DNA from: Streptomyces sp. HUAS MG91 | Lineage (GTDB): Bacteria; Actinomycetota; Actinomycetes; Streptomycetales; Streptomycetaceae | Assembly (NCBI RefSeq): GCF_040529335.1 | Contig: NZ_CP159534.1 | Span: forward strand, 4,526,001-4,590,000 | Direction: 5' to 3' | Length of the DNA: 64,000 bases | Shown here: positions 8,771 through 17,123 of the stretch, one piece after another | Layout of the letters: the number at the start of each line of letters is the position of its first letter | How positions within the stretch are numbered: the stretch's first letter is position 1 | Position numbers and translations under genes: made by a program | Notes under the pieces: generated by a model | The model's database searches: none | What the model saw: the letters and a program-made list of their open reading frames with translations, nothing else | Told to the model about the DNA's origin: nothing

Positions 8771-8984
8771 TCCGGGCACGCCCCCTCAACCTTGTGCTGA
8801 ACCGCCGCATACGCCAACGCCACGTACGACGGTAGCTGTGCTGGTTCCCGCGCGGGCGGGCTGTGGTGACTCGGCATCAGGGGGACGCAACCTCAGTCGG
8901 TGGGCACGACGGGACAAGTGGGACAGGGGTGAAGAAGAGGTAACCGAACACGGCCGGCCCGAAACTGATGGTGCGTGAGCCGGG

Positions 8985-9293
8985 CTAGACGGCCATGCCG
9001 TACACGATCGTGAAAAGGGTGCCGAGCGACCCGATGATGAAGACCCCGGTCAGCCCCGCGATGATCAGGCCCTTGCCCTGCTCCGCGCTGAAGGTGTCGC
9101 GCAGCGCCGTCGCCCCGATCCGTTGCTTGGCGGCGCCCCAGATCGCGATCCCGAGGCACAGGAGGATGGCCACGGCCATCACCACCTCGACCATCACGCG
9201 TGCCTCGTTGCCCAGGGTCCCGAACGGGCCCCAGTCCGGGGCGATCCCGCCGATGATGGTCGTGATGTCGCCTTTTTCGGCTGCCAGCAGCAT
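8985..9293 (-). CDS. VirB2/TrbC-like small two-helix membrane protein
   Basis: 102 residues from ATG 9293 (GGTGAG six bases upstream). Two hydrophobic helices (VMVEVVMAVAILLCLGIAIWGAAK and LIIAGLTGVFIIGSLGTLFTIVYG) flank a short basic/polar loop (QRIGATALRDTFSAEQGKG), which is the layout of VirB2/TrbC pilin-like subunits. No signal peptide is obvious. It leads the type IV-like cluster and is separated by about 215 bases from the next gene, so it may have its own transcript. The pilin role is inferred from size and context. Confidence 0.65.
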   Translation of the reverse strand: MLLAAEKGDITTIIGGIAPDWGPFGTLGNEARVMVEVVMAVAILLCLGIAIWGAAKQRIGATALRDTFSAEQGKGLIIAGLTGVFIIGSLGTLFTIVYGMAV

Positions 9294-9646
9294 GTGTAAC
9301 TCACCGCCCCAAGTGGGTAGTTCTGTCGCCTCCGCCGCAGCGCAGAGGTCACGCCCATTGTTCCTCAGAACCGCGCACATGCCTGCCGACTTGGCGCCAT
9401 TCGTTGGCCGAGTTTCTGTGTTTTTCGCGTTTCTTTGGTGTACGGGAGGCCGGTGGGACGGATCCGTATACGAAGAAACGTACGGTCACTCTATGTATCA
9501 CGTGTGATTACGTGGAGCAATGAGCCCGCGGGCCGGTCGGGGGCGGGGCGTGACGCACCAGCGGTTCGGGCGGGCCGGTGCGGGGGAGGCTTCCCCGCCT
9601 ACACTGTGGCCTCGGTGGACTCCCGTGCGGCGAAGGGCGGTTGACG
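9294..9646. other. Divergent intergenic region of the type IV-like cluster
   Basis: About 350 bases without a convincing gene between the divergent VirB2-like and NlpC/P60 genes. It is less G+C-rich than its surroundings around 9415-9510 and holds small dyads: GTATAC, CGGATCCG, ATCAC-GT-GTGAT (9497-9508), and CGTTTCTT (9428-9435) paired with AAGAAACG (9473-9480). The promoters of both flanking genes must lie here, but I cannot assign -10/-35 elements with confidence. Confidence 0.4.
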
Positions 9647-10657
9647 GTGCGTAAGGCGTGGATCGTCGCGGGCGCGGGGGTCGCCGGAGGGACCGGGTTC
9701 GTGACCCTGCTCGTCGTGGGGACGTACATGGTGGCCGGAAACCTCACGAACGGGGTGGGGCAGGGCGCCGTCGGGCTCGCCAAGGGCGCCGTGCCGGCCG
9801 CCTACCAGTCGCTGGTCCAGAAGTGGGGCAATCTCTGCCCATCCATCAATCCGGCGCTGCTCGCGGCCCAGCTCTACCAGGAGAGCGGATTCAACCCGAA
9901 CGCCAAGTCGCCGGCGAAGGCGTACGGCATCGCCCAGTTCATCGAGGGCACCTGGGCCTCCCACGGGGTCGACGGGGACGGCGACGGGGACAAGGACATC
10001 TGGGACCCGAACGACGCCATCCCGTCCGCCGCCTCCTACGACTGCGCGCTGGCCTCGTACGTGAAGGACGTGCCCGGCGACCAGACGAAGAACATGCTCG
10101 CCTCGTACAACGCCGGCGCCTACGCCGTCATCAAGTACAAGGGCGTGCCGCCCTACCGCGAGACCCAGAACTACGTGAAGACCATCACGACCCTGGAGCA
10201 GAGCTTCGCCCGGCCCGTCGGGCGGGTGCAGCCCTCGCAGCAGGCCGCGGCCGCCATCACCTACGCGCAGAAGAAGCTCGGCACGGAGTACCTGTGGGGC
10301 GGGAACGGGACGGCGGACCAGGGCGGGCGGTTCGACTGTTCGGGGCTGACCCTGGCCTCGTACGCCAGTGTGGGGATCGAGCTGCCGCGTGTCGCCAACG
10401 ACCAGTACAACGCCGGCCCGCACCCCAAGCGGGACGAGCTGCTCCCCGGTGACCTGGTCTTCTTCTCCGACGACCTCACCAACAGCCGGGCCATCCGGCA
10501 CGTCGGGATCTACGTCGGCGGCGGATACATGATCGACGCGCCGCGGCCGGGCGCCGTGATCCGGTTCGATCCCGTCGACACGCCTGATTACTTCGGGGCG
10601 ACCCGGGTAACGGAGGATGGCGCGAAAGCGGTGCCCAGTGCGTCGCCGGAAGTGTGA
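9647..10657 (+). CDS. Membrane-anchored lytic transglycosylase with NlpC/P60 endopeptidase
   Basis: 336 residues from GTG 9647, chosen for the AAGGGCGG site seven bases upstream. It has an N-terminal membrane helix, then an SLT transglycosylase domain (about 50-170: LLAAQLYQESGFNP with the catalytic Glu, KAYGIAQF, and ASYNAGAYAV). A linker leads to an NlpC/P60 domain (about 200-320) with catalytic Cys in FDCSGL and His in IRHVGIYVG. It cuts both the glycan and the peptide of the wall. This two-domain enzyme is the VirB1/CwlT-type wall opener found with Gram-positive type IV systems, and it sits divergently beside one here, which supports the cluster being a wall-spanning machine. Confidence 0.88.
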   Translation: MRKAWIVAGAGVAGGTGFVTLLVVGTYMVAGNLTNGVGQGAVGLAKGAVPAAYQSLVQKWGNLCPSINPALLAAQLYQESGFNPNAKSPAKAYGIAQFIEGTWASHGVDGDGDGDKDIWDPNDAIPSAASYDCALASYVKDVPGDQTKNMLASYNAGAYAVIKYKGVPPYRETQNYVKTITTLEQSFARPVGRVQPSQQAAAAITYAQKKLGTEYLWGGNGTADQGGRFDCSGLTLASYASVGIELPRVANDQYNAGPHPKRDELLPGDLVFFSDDLTNSRAIRHVGIYVGGGYMIDAPRPGAVIRFDPVDTPDYFGATRVTEDGAKAVPSASPEV

Positions 10658-10851
10658 CGTGGCCGGAACTCTCCGTTAACCCCAGGCTCTGAGCTGCGGG
10701 TTCGTGTCTCTCTTCGATAACGTCTGCGTGATCATTCGGTGGAATGTGGAACGGAGTGAGTGAGGCTGTGCGTTCCTTTTTCTGAACCGATTGAAGTCCA
10801 CGGGGGTGGCCGACACGGGTAGCACGCAGATGATGAAGGGGCCGCTGAGCT

Positions 10852-11574
10852 ATGGCTGGACTCGAGGCACTCGCAGCACTCGAGACTTCCGGGTCGAACC
10901 CTGACGTCACGCTGCTCTACGACATCAACGGACTGGCCGCGGACGCGCCCGGCTGGTTCGACCGCACGATGGAGTTCGTCGGCGAGTACGGGATTCTGCT
11001 CGGCCTCGTCCTCGTCGCGCTCTGGACCTGGTGGGGCGCGCGCAAGCGCGAGACCCTCGATGACGCCGCGTCCTCGGTCGCCGCCGTCGTGTGGGCGCCG
11101 CTGGCCGCCGCCGTCGCGGTTCTGGTCAATGTGCCGATCCGGGGGTTCGTCGAGCGGCCGCGGCCGTTCAGAGACCACGACGGGCTCACCGTCCTGGTGG
11201 ACGGCAAGAACGACTTCTCGTTCGTCAGCGACCACGCCACGCTGGCCATGGCCATGGGCGCGGCCCTCTTCGTCGCCCACCGCAGGCTCGGGTTCGCCGC
11301 GATCGGGCTCGCCGTTCTCGAAGGGTTCTGCCGGGTCTTCATGGGCGTGCACTACCCGACCGACGTCGTCGGCGGGTTCGCGCTCGGTACGGCCGTCGCG
11401 CTGCTGCTCTCGCCGCTGGCCTCGGCGCTGATCACGCCGCTCGCGCGGGCCGTCGGGCGGACCCGGCGGGTTTCGTGGCTGGTCTGGGCGCCGAGCGCGG
11501 TGCCGGCCGCCGTGGAGATTCCTGAGGCCCGGGGGGCCTCCGGGGGGGCCGAGGAGCGGGATCTCGCCGCTTGA
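10852..11574 (+). CDS. PAP2-family membrane phosphatase
   Basis: 240 residues with several membrane helices and the three-part PAP2 phosphatase signature: a K-x6-RP-like segment (FVERPRPF), SDHATLAMAMG, and a motif with Arg and His (CRVFMGVHYPTDVVGG). The family removes phosphate from undecaprenyl diphosphate or lipid phosphates at the outer membrane face. Length and the SDH variant of the second motif resemble BcrC-type undecaprenyl-diphosphatases, so recycling of the cell-wall lipid carrier is likely but not proven. About 195 bases of leader with no gene precede it. It converges on the FAD oxidoreductase. Confidence 0.85.
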   Translation: MAGLEALAALETSGSNPDVTLLYDINGLAADAPGWFDRTMEFVGEYGILLGLVLVALWTWWGARKRETLDDAASSVAAVVWAPLAAAVAVLVNVPIRGFVERPRPFRDHDGLTVLVDGKNDFSFVSDHATLAMAMGAALFVAHRRLGFAAIGLAVLEGFCRVFMGVHYPTDVVGGFALGTAVALLLSPLASALITPLARAVGRTRRVSWLVWAPSAVPAAVEIPEARGASGGAEERDLAA

Positions 11575-11588
11575 GGGGCCGTCGCGTC

Positions 11589-11610
11589 GCGTGCGGTTCC
11601 CCGCGCCCTA
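11589..11610. repeat. Partial copy of the dispersed 20-base repeat
   Basis: GTGCGGTTCCCCGCGCCCTA, between two convergent genes, matches the family consensus GCGCAGTTCCCCGCGCCCCT with a few changes. It abuts the stop of the FAD oxidoreductase and may serve as part of its terminator region. Confidence 0.4.
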
Positions 11611-13209
11611 CAGCGACTGCGGGAACGTGAAGAAGCCCTCGGGGTCGTACTGCTTCTTCAGCTTCGTCAGGCGGGGCGCCGCGTCCCCGTAGTAGGCCTT
11701 CTTCCAGTCGGTCAGCGTCGGGTCCGTGTAGTTCTGGTACGCCGCGCCGGACGCGTACGGGCGCATCGCGTCGTGTGCTCTTTTCAGCCAGTCGCGGGCC
11801 GACGCGCCGGACGTGCCCGCGCGCCAGCTCACGATGTACTGCGCGAGCATCCGCGAGCGGCGGTGGACGAACGCCGTCGCCGTCGGGTCCACCCGGTTGA
11901 CCGCGCCGCCGAGCGCCGTGAGGGCGACCGAGCCCGCGCCCGACGAGACCGCCGACAGCTGGCGCAGGAGCGTGCGCACGCCCGCGTCCGACAGGTTCCG
12001 GTCGAAGAAGTCCGAGTGGGCCGCGTACGTCTCGCGCTGGAGCGCGCCCCGCGCCGAGCGGCCCGGGGTGGCGCCCGGCAGATGGCACTGGGCGTCGGAG
12101 GAGAAGCCGGAGCAGCCCGCGTAGATCTCCATGGCCTCCTCGTAGGAGTGGCGCTTGAGGGAGACCGAGGAGGCCGGGCCGGGGCCGCCGGAGCCGTCGG
12201 CGAGGCGGTCCACCGCGTTCTGCAGCTCGGTGTACGTGCCCAGCGAGAACGCGGAGACGGAGACGGTGGGGGTGCCGCCCGCCGCGTTCGCCACGTGCAG
12301 CGACGACCAGATCTCGTCCGGCTGGGCGGGGCCCCACTTCTGCCACGCCTTGAGGACCGTGGCCGCCTTCGACCAGGGCCAGGACATGTACGCGGAGACG
12401 CCCTGCGGGGCCGGATGGGTCTTGAAGCGGAGCTCGGTGACGACCCCGAACTGGCCGTTGCCCGCGCCGCGCAGCGCCCAGAACAGGTCTTTGTTGGTGC
12501 GGGCGTCGGCGGTCAGCTCCTTGCCGTCCGCCGTGATCAGGGTGGCGCCGGTGAGGCTGTCGCAGGTCAGGCCGTAGGCCCGGGAGACGACGCCGTGGCC
12601 GCCGCCGAGCGCCAGGCCCGAGACGCCGACCGTGGGGCAGGAGCCCGCCGGGATCGTGACGCCCTTGGCCGCCAGCGCCCGGTAGACGTCGATGAGCTTC
12701 GCGCCGGCGCCGACGACCGCCTCGCCGCCCGAGGCGCGGACCGACTTCATGCGGGACACGTCGAGGATCAGCCGGCCGTTGCCCGAGGACCAGCCCGCGT
12801 ACGAGTGGCCGCCGTTGCGTATCGCCACCGGGACCCGGTGCGCGCGGGCGTACGCCAGCGTCGTCCGCAGGTCGTCGCGGCCCGCGACATAGGCGACCGC
12901 CGTCGGTCTCAGGTCGTCGAAGCGGGTGTTGTACAGCTGGCGGGCCGCCGCCCACTGCGCCTGGCCGGGGCGGACCAGGGAGCCGTCGAGGTCCTTGGCG
13001 AGCGCGTCCAGGTTCGCCGCGGCCGTCGCGCGGGCCGAGGCGCTGGTGGAAGCGCTCGTCGAGCGGAGGGAGGAGGAGTTCGACGCCGATGCCGAGGTGG
13101 ATGCCGCCGGGGCCGCGCCGGACGACGCGGTGCAGGCCGAGGCCGCTGTCGCCGTGAGTGCCGCCGCCGATGCCGCCATGAACGTACGCCGTTCCATGCC
13201 CGTGCCCAT
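11608..13209 (-). CDS. Secreted BBE-like FAD-linked oxidoreductase, Tat lipoprotein
   Basis: 533 residues. The N-terminus has a twin-arginine signal (ERRTFMAAS, Arg 7-8) ending in a lipobox-like TAASAC (Cys 26), so Tat export with lipid anchoring is likely. An FAD_binding_4 domain follows, with His in RNGGHSYAG and Cys in GSCPTVGVSGLALGGGHG; these are the two residues that hold FAD doubly covalently in berberine-bridge-type enzymes. The C-terminal BBE domain ends YDPEGFFTFPQSL. Substrates of such enzymes range from sugars to secondary metabolites; none is indicated here. ATG 13209 follows GAGGCGGAAC. Confidence 0.88.
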   Translation of the reverse strand: MGTGMERRTFMAASAAALTATAASACTASSGAAPAASTSASASNSSSLRSTSASTSASARATAAANLDALAKDLDGSLVRPGQAQWAAARQLYNTRFDDLRPTAVAYVAGRDDLRTTLAYARAHRVPVAIRNGGHSYAGWSSGNGRLILDVSRMKSVRASGGEAVVGAGAKLIDVYRALAAKGVTIPAGSCPTVGVSGLALGGGHGVVSRAYGLTCDSLTGATLITADGKELTADARTNKDLFWALRGAGNGQFGVVTELRFKTHPAPQGVSAYMSWPWSKAATVLKAWQKWGPAQPDEIWSSLHVANAAGGTPTVSVSAFSLGTYTELQNAVDRLADGSGGPGPASSVSLKRHSYEEAMEIYAGCSGFSSDAQCHLPGATPGRSARGALQRETYAAHSDFFDRNLSDAGVRTLLRQLSAVSSGAGSVALTALGGAVNRVDPTATAFVHRRSRMLAQYIVSWRAGTSGASARDWLKRAHDAMRPYASGAAYQNYTDPTLTDWKKAYYGDAAPRLTKLKKQYDPEGFFTFPQSL

Positions 13210-13289
13210 GTCCGTTCCGCCTCCCGTAGCCCCCGGGGTACGAGACGTGAACCGGGAGCCGTGGGTTCCCTGTACCCCCTCGGGGCCCG

Positions 13290-13454
13290 TCAGGCGGCGT
13301 CGACGTGTTCCTCCGCGTCCGTACGGGCTCTGCTGCGCGCCCTTCTGGCCGGTCCGCGCCAGCCGCAGGTACAGCGGGCGAGACAGAATCTGCCCTGTTC
13401 CACGACCGTCGTGGCGTGGTGCGTCTGCTGCTGGTCCTGCTGTCGCCCGTCCAC
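13290..13454 (-). CDS. Small Cys-rich protein, function unknown
   Basis: 54 residues from GTG 13454 (start uncertain because no ribosome site stands at normal distance). The Gln/His-rich beginning (GRQQDQQQTHH) is followed by FCLARCTCGWRGPARRARSR and a tail ending AEEHVDAA. Small Streptomyces proteins with this C-x3-C-x-C-x-W-x-GPAR pattern are common from memory. The three closely spaced Cys could bind metal. It stands alone between the FAD oxidoreductase and a divergent lipoprotein gene. Confidence 0.5.
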   Translation of the reverse strand: MDGRQQDQQQTHHATTVVEQGRFCLARCTCGWRGPARRARSRARTDAEEHVDAA

Positions 13455-13587
13455 GGCGCCACGGTAGCGGGCTTGTGTGAACCCTCCTGTAAACCCCCCG
13501 TTCGCGTGACGGGCGACCCTACTCGTCGTTAACCGGAACGACAGAGGGGCCGCACGACGCACAGACAGGCTTGGGGGTAGGCAAGCG

Positions 13588-14469
13588 ATGGTGGTGCAGC
13601 AGGACGGGCGTTCGGCAGGCTCGGCGAGCCCGATGGGGCCGCCGCGGTCGGCGCGCAGAGCGGCGGTGGCCGTCGCGCTGGCGGGCGTCGTGGCCGGTGC
13701 GGCCGGATGCGGTGGCGGCGCCAGCGCCGGAGAGCGCGAGAGCGACCCGGCCAGGGCCGTGCGGGACGCCCCCGACCGGCTGATCCGCGAGGGCAGTTCC
13801 CAGGCGCGTACGTCGATGCAGATGGCCAGCGGCGGCACCCGGGTCACCATCCGGGGCGAGGGCGTCTACGACTACCGGGCCGGGCTCGGGCAGCTCCAGG
13901 TGCGGCTCCCGCAGGACGCGGCCGGCGCCCAGGAGCACCGGCCCATCACCGAGCTCCTCGCGCCCGGCGCCCTCTACATGAAGAACCGGGGCGCGGGCGT
14001 GCCCGCCGACAAGTGGGTGCGGCTCGACACCGCCTCCCTGAACGACGGGAACCTCGTCACCGGCGGCGCCACCGATCCGCTCACCGCCGCCGAACTGCTG
14101 CGCGGCGCGCGGGAGGTGACGTACGCCGGGGAGAGCGAGGTCGCCGGGGTGCCGACCCGGCACTACAAGGGGCGCATCGATCTCGCCGCCGCCGCGAGGG
14201 CCGCGTCCGCGGGGAACCGGAAGGCGCTGGCCGCGGCGGTGAAAGGGTTCGGCAGTTCGCCGGTGCCCTTCGACGTGTACCTGGACGACGAGGGACTGAT
14301 CCGGAAGATCACGCACCGCTTCAGCTTCGCCGAGCAGCAGGCGGCCGGGCAGCCGAAGAAGGATGTGGACGTCGCCTCGACGACGCTGCTCTACGGGTTC
14401 GGGAAGCCGGCGAAGGTCGCGCTTCCCGACAAGAAGGACATCTACGCGGGGAAGGTCGCCGAGCCGTAG
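13588..14469 (+). CDS. LppX/LprAFG-like lipoprotein
   Basis: 293 residues. A long basic N-terminus and hydrophobic helix end in a lipobox (VVAGAAGC, Cys about 47). The mature domain of about 240 residues resembles the LppX_LprAFG family: VRDAPDRLIREGSSQARTS at its start, YDYRAGLGQLQVRL in the beta sheet, and SPVPFDVYLDDEGLIRKI near the end. Such proteins bind lipids or assist export at the outer face of the membrane. It is monocistronic as far as can be seen. ATG 13588 lies in GCAAGCGATG with a moderate ribosome site. Confidence 0.75.
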   Translation: MVVQQDGRSAGSASPMGPPRSARRAAVAVALAGVVAGAAGCGGGASAGERESDPARAVRDAPDRLIREGSSQARTSMQMASGGTRVTIRGEGVYDYRAGLGQLQVRLPQDAAGAQEHRPITELLAPGALYMKNRGAGVPADKWVRLDTASLNDGNLVTGGATDPLTAAELLRGAREVTYAGESEVAGVPTRHYKGRIDLAAAARAASAGNRKALAAAVKGFGSSPVPFDVYLDDEGLIRKITHRFSFAEQQAAGQPKKDVDVASTTLLYGFGKPAKVALPDKKDIYAGKVAEP

Positions 14470-14605
14470 TCGCGGTGATCCAGTGCGCGCGGGGTTCCTC
14501 CGGGGGAGCGGAAATGGTTCTTCCGTGCCATGCGCCGGGCGTGAACGGCTGCCTACTCTAGGAAGCCGACTCCATGAGTCGGCAACCGCGGAAGGGGTGA
14601 TGTGC

Positions 14606-14785
14606 GTGGCTCCGCTGGGCGGTACGGCTGTTCAGGACTACGTCGCCCTCGCCGAGATCGAGCTCTGTGGAGAGCTGATCATCGCGGCCTCCGCCGTCTC
14701 CGAGGGACGGCTCAGCGCGGACCGGATCGACGAGGTGCTGCGGGTCGCAGAGGCGTTGCCCGAAAGCCCGAACGACCTGCACTGA
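14606..14785 (+). CDS. Small conserved protein, function unknown
   Basis: 59 residues from GTG 14606 (GGAAGGGG eight bases upstream; ATG 14600 and GTG 14597 are in frame but too close to that site). The sequence begins VAPLGGTAVQDYVALAEIEL and is mostly helical and acidic, ending LPESPNDLH. There are no membrane or signal segments. Its leader contains a small perfect hairpin GCCGACTC-CAT-GAGTCGGC (14565-14583) and a -10-like TACTCT (14554-14559). It converges on csoR. Similar short proteins are familiar from Streptomyces genomes, but no function is known to me. Confidence 0.65.
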   Translation: MAPLGGTAVQDYVALAEIELCGELIIAASAVSEGRLSADRIDEVLRVAEALPESPNDLH

Positions 14786-14828
14786 CGCGGGTGACGGCCC
14801 CCCATGGGCCGTCGCCCGCCCCGCGCGC

Positions 14829-15173
14829 TCAGGTGCGCAGCAGCCGCGCGATCGCCTTCGTGGCCTCCTCGACCTTGGCGTCGATCTCCTCGCCGCCCTT
14901 GAGTGCGGCGTCCGCCACACAGTGGCGCAGGTGCTCCTCCAGGAGTTGCAGCGCGAACGACTGCAGGGCCTTCGTGGAGGCCGAGACCTGGGTGAGTATG
15001 TCGATGCAGTAGACGTCCTCGTCCACCATGCGCTGGAGCCCGCGGATCTGGCCCTCGATCCGGCGCAGGCGCTTGAGGTGCTCGGCCTTCTGGTGGTGGT
15101 AGCCGTGGATGCCGCGGTCGTGGTCGGTCACGATCTCGGCCGTGGGCTCTGCTTCGGTGGCGTCCGTGGTCAT
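14829..15173 (-). CDS. csoR: CsoR-type copper-sensing repressor
   Basis: 114 residues from ATG 15173. It is a DUF156 all-helical repressor with the Cu(I) ligand set Cys-His-Cys: Cys in VDEDVYCIDILTQ, then His and Cys in EEHLRHCVADA. CsoR dimers or tetramers release DNA when Cu(I) binds and control copper export. The acidic N-terminal extension is usual for the Streptomyces protein. A strong matching operator lies 29 bases upstream (15202-15220), so autoregulation is expected. Copper exporter genes are not in this window, so it probably acts in trans. Confidence 0.88.
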   Translation of the reverse strand: MTTDATEAEPTAEIVTDHDRGIHGYHHQKAEHLKRLRRIEGQIRGLQRMVDEDVYCIDILTQVSASTKALQSFALQLLEEHLRHCVADAALKGGEEIDAKVEEATKAIARLLRT

Positions 15174-15201
15174 CGTGTCCGACCTCCCGTTGTCATGCTC
15201 G

Positions 15202-15220
15202 TATACCCCCGGTGGGTATA
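15202..15220. promoter_or_regulatory. CsoR operator
   Basis: TATACCC-CCGGT-GGGTATA is a perfect 7-base inverted repeat with a 5-base centre. The arrangement of TACCC and GGGTA arms around a G/C-rich centre matches the known CsoR operator type. It sits just upstream of csoR and within reach of the PhoU-like gene start at 15355 on the other strand. Confidence 0.8.
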
Positions 15221-15354
15221 GGGTAACCGATTTGCCGCACCCCGTGCTGATCACTGTGCCTGATGGGCGACACTGGGGGAACGCCGGTTAGCCGTGGCCG
15301 GATGATGCGCCTAGCATCAGCCTGACCCAATCCAGAGCACCCCGAGGACCCCCA

Positions 15355-15975
15355 GTGCGCTTTCGTCTGACCCCCAGGGAGACGAGCTTCTACGACATGT
15401 TCGCCGCATCCGCGGACAACATCGTCACGGGCTCGAAGCTCCTGATGGAACTGCTCGGAGCGGACTCCTCCGCCCGGGCCGAGATCGCGGAGCGGATGCG
15501 GGCAGCCGAACACGCCGGTGACGACGCCACCCACGCGATCTTCCATCAGCTGAACTCCTCGTTCATCACGCCCTTCGACCGCGAGGACATCTACAACCTC
15601 GCGTCGTCCCTCGACGACATCATGGACTTCATGGAGGAGGCCGTCGACCTCGTCGTCCTCTACCAGGTCGAGGAGCTGCCCAAGGGCGTCGAGCAGCAGA
15701 TCGAGGTCCTGGCCCGGGCGGCCGAGCTGACCGCCGAGGCCATGCCCAATCTGCGGACGATGGACAACCTCACCGAGTACTGGATCGAGGTCAACCGTCT
15801 GGAGAACCAGGCCGACCAGATCCACCGCAAGCTTCTGGCCACGCTCTTCAACGGCAAGTACGACGCCATCGAGGTGCTGAAGCTGAAGCAGATCGTGGAT
15901 GTGCTGGAGGAAGCCGCCGACGCGTTCGAGCATGTCGCCAACACGGTGGAGACCATCGCCGTGAAGGAGTCCTGA
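15355..15975 (+). CDS. PhoU-like DUF47 protein, Pit partner
   Basis: 206 residues, wholly helical, beginning at GTG 15355. The sequence shows the DUF47/PhoU_div hallmarks: FYDMFAASADNIVTG, the acidic E-x3-D pattern in AEHAGDDATHAIFHQL, and FITPFDREDIYNLASSLDDI. PhoU-like proteins bind metal clusters and modulate phosphate uptake. The pit gene follows nine bases after its stop, an arrangement conserved in many bacteria, so it most likely regulates the Pit transporter. There is no signal or membrane segment. Confidence 0.88.
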   Translation: MRFRLTPRETSFYDMFAASADNIVTGSKLLMELLGADSSARAEIAERMRAAEHAGDDATHAIFHQLNSSFITPFDREDIYNLASSLDDIMDFMEEAVDLVVLYQVEELPKGVEQQIEVLARAAELTAEAMPNLRTMDNLTEYWIEVNRLENQADQIHRKLLATLFNGKYDAIEVLKLKQIVDVLEEAADAFEHVANTVETIAVKES

Positions 15976-15984
15976 GGCCGGCTC

Positions 15985-16983
15985 ATGGACACCTTCTCCC
16001 TGATCGTGACGATCGGCGTCGCGCTCGGATTCACGTACACGAACGGCTTTCACGACTCCGCGAACGCCATCGCCACTTCCGTATCCACTCGTGCCCTGAC
16101 GCCCCGTGCGGCGCTCGCCATGGCCGCGGTCATGAACCTCGCCGGTGCCTTCCTCGGCAGCGGTGTCGCCAAGACGGTGAGTGAGGGGATCATCGCGACC
16201 CCCGAGGGCGACAAGGGCATGGGCATTCTGTTCGCCGCCCTCGCCGGCGCCATCGTGTGGAACCTCATCACCTGGTACTTCGGGCTTCCCTCGTCGTCCT
16301 CGCACGCCCTGTTCGGTGGAATGGTGGGTGCCGCCCTCGCGGGCGGGACCACCGTCTACTGGTCCGGGGTGTGGGAGAAGATCGTCATCCCGATGTTCAC
16401 GTCGCCGGTGATCGGTCTCGTCGTCGGTTACCTGGTGATGACGGCCATCATGTGGCTCTTCCGGCGCTCCAACCCGCACAAGGCCAAGCGCGGCTTCCGG
16501 ATCGCGCAGACCGTCTCGGCGGCCGGCATGGCGCTCGGCCACGGCCTCCAGGACGCGCAGAAGACCATGGGCATCGTGGTCATGGCGCTGGTCATCGGCG
16601 GCCACGAGACGTTCGAGGACCCGATTCCGGTCTGGGTCAAGATCGTCTGTGCCGTGATGCTGTCGCTCGGCACGTACGCGGGCGGCTGGCGCATCATGCG
16701 GACGCTCGGCCGCAAGATCATCGAGCTGGACCCGCCGCAGGGGTTCGCCGCCGAGACGACCGGCGCCTCGATCATGTTCGGCTCGGCGTTCCTGTTCCAC
16801 GCGCCGATCTCGACGACCCACGTCATCACCTCGGCGATCATGGGTGTCGGGGCGACGAAGCGGGTGAACGCCGTGCGGTGGGGTGTCGCCAAGAACATCG
16901 TCATCGGGTGGTTCATCACGATGCCGGCCGCAGCCCTGGTCGCTGCCGCGTCCTACGGGATTGTCTGGCTGGCCTTCGGTTAG
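15985..16983 (+). CDS. pitH: Low-affinity inorganic phosphate transporter Pit
   Basis: 332 residues with about ten membrane helices and the duplicated PHO4 signature: GFHDSANAIATSVSTRAL near the N-terminus and FHAPISTTHVITSAIMGVG near the C-terminus. Pit carriers import metal-phosphate complexes using the proton gradient at high phosphate. It is co-transcribed with the PhoU-like gene and faces the high-affinity pst operon across strong terminators, so both uptake routes lie side by side. The pitH name follows the S. coelicolor gene at this position (from memory). Confidence 0.9.
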   Translation: MDTFSLIVTIGVALGFTYTNGFHDSANAIATSVSTRALTPRAALAMAAVMNLAGAFLGSGVAKTVSEGIIATPEGDKGMGILFAALAGAIVWNLITWYFGLPSSSSHALFGGMVGAALAGGTTVYWSGVWEKIVIPMFTSPVIGLVVGYLVMTAIMWLFRRSNPHKAKRGFRIAQTVSAAGMALGHGLQDAQKTMGIVVMALVIGGHETFEDPIPVWVKIVCAVMLSLGTYAGGWRIMRTLGRKIIELDPPQGFAAETTGASIMFGSAFLFHAPISTTHVITSAIMGVGATKRVNAVRWGVAKNIVIGWFITMPAAALVAAASYGIVWLAFG

Positions 16984-17001
16984 GTCCCGGCCGGGCCCGG
17001 C

Positions 17002-17066
17002 CCACTGAAAAGCCGCGGTCGCGTCTGCTCATGCACCGAGCAGACGCGACCGCGGCTTTTCAGTGG
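17002..17066. terminator. 29-bp perfect hairpin after pit
   Basis: A perfect 29-base inverted repeat (17002-17030 with 17038-17066) closes on the 7-base loop ATGCACC. The stem ends in CCACTGAAAAGCC, so each strand has an A/T run. It lies 18 bases after the pit stop and would act in both directions between the convergent pit and pst transcripts. Confidence 0.88.
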
Positions 17067-17072
17067 CTGAGC

Positions 17073-17102
17073 GCGCAGTTCCCCGCGCCCCTGGTGGGGC
17101 GC
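17073..17102. repeat. Dispersed 20-base repeat copy
   Basis: GCGCAGTTCCCCGCGCCCCT followed by GGTGGGGCGC, between two terminators. It is identical over 20 bases to the copies at 3193 and 41607. The 3' half can fold as GCGCCCC-TGGT-GGGGCGC. Confidence 0.8.
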
Positions 17103-17123
17103 TTCTGCCCCGCGTCAAGATCG

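Noticed and set aside
2029..10657. Integrative conjugative element
   Set aside because: No integrase, relaxase, attachment-site repeats or tRNA flank was seen, so the cluster is called chromosomal.
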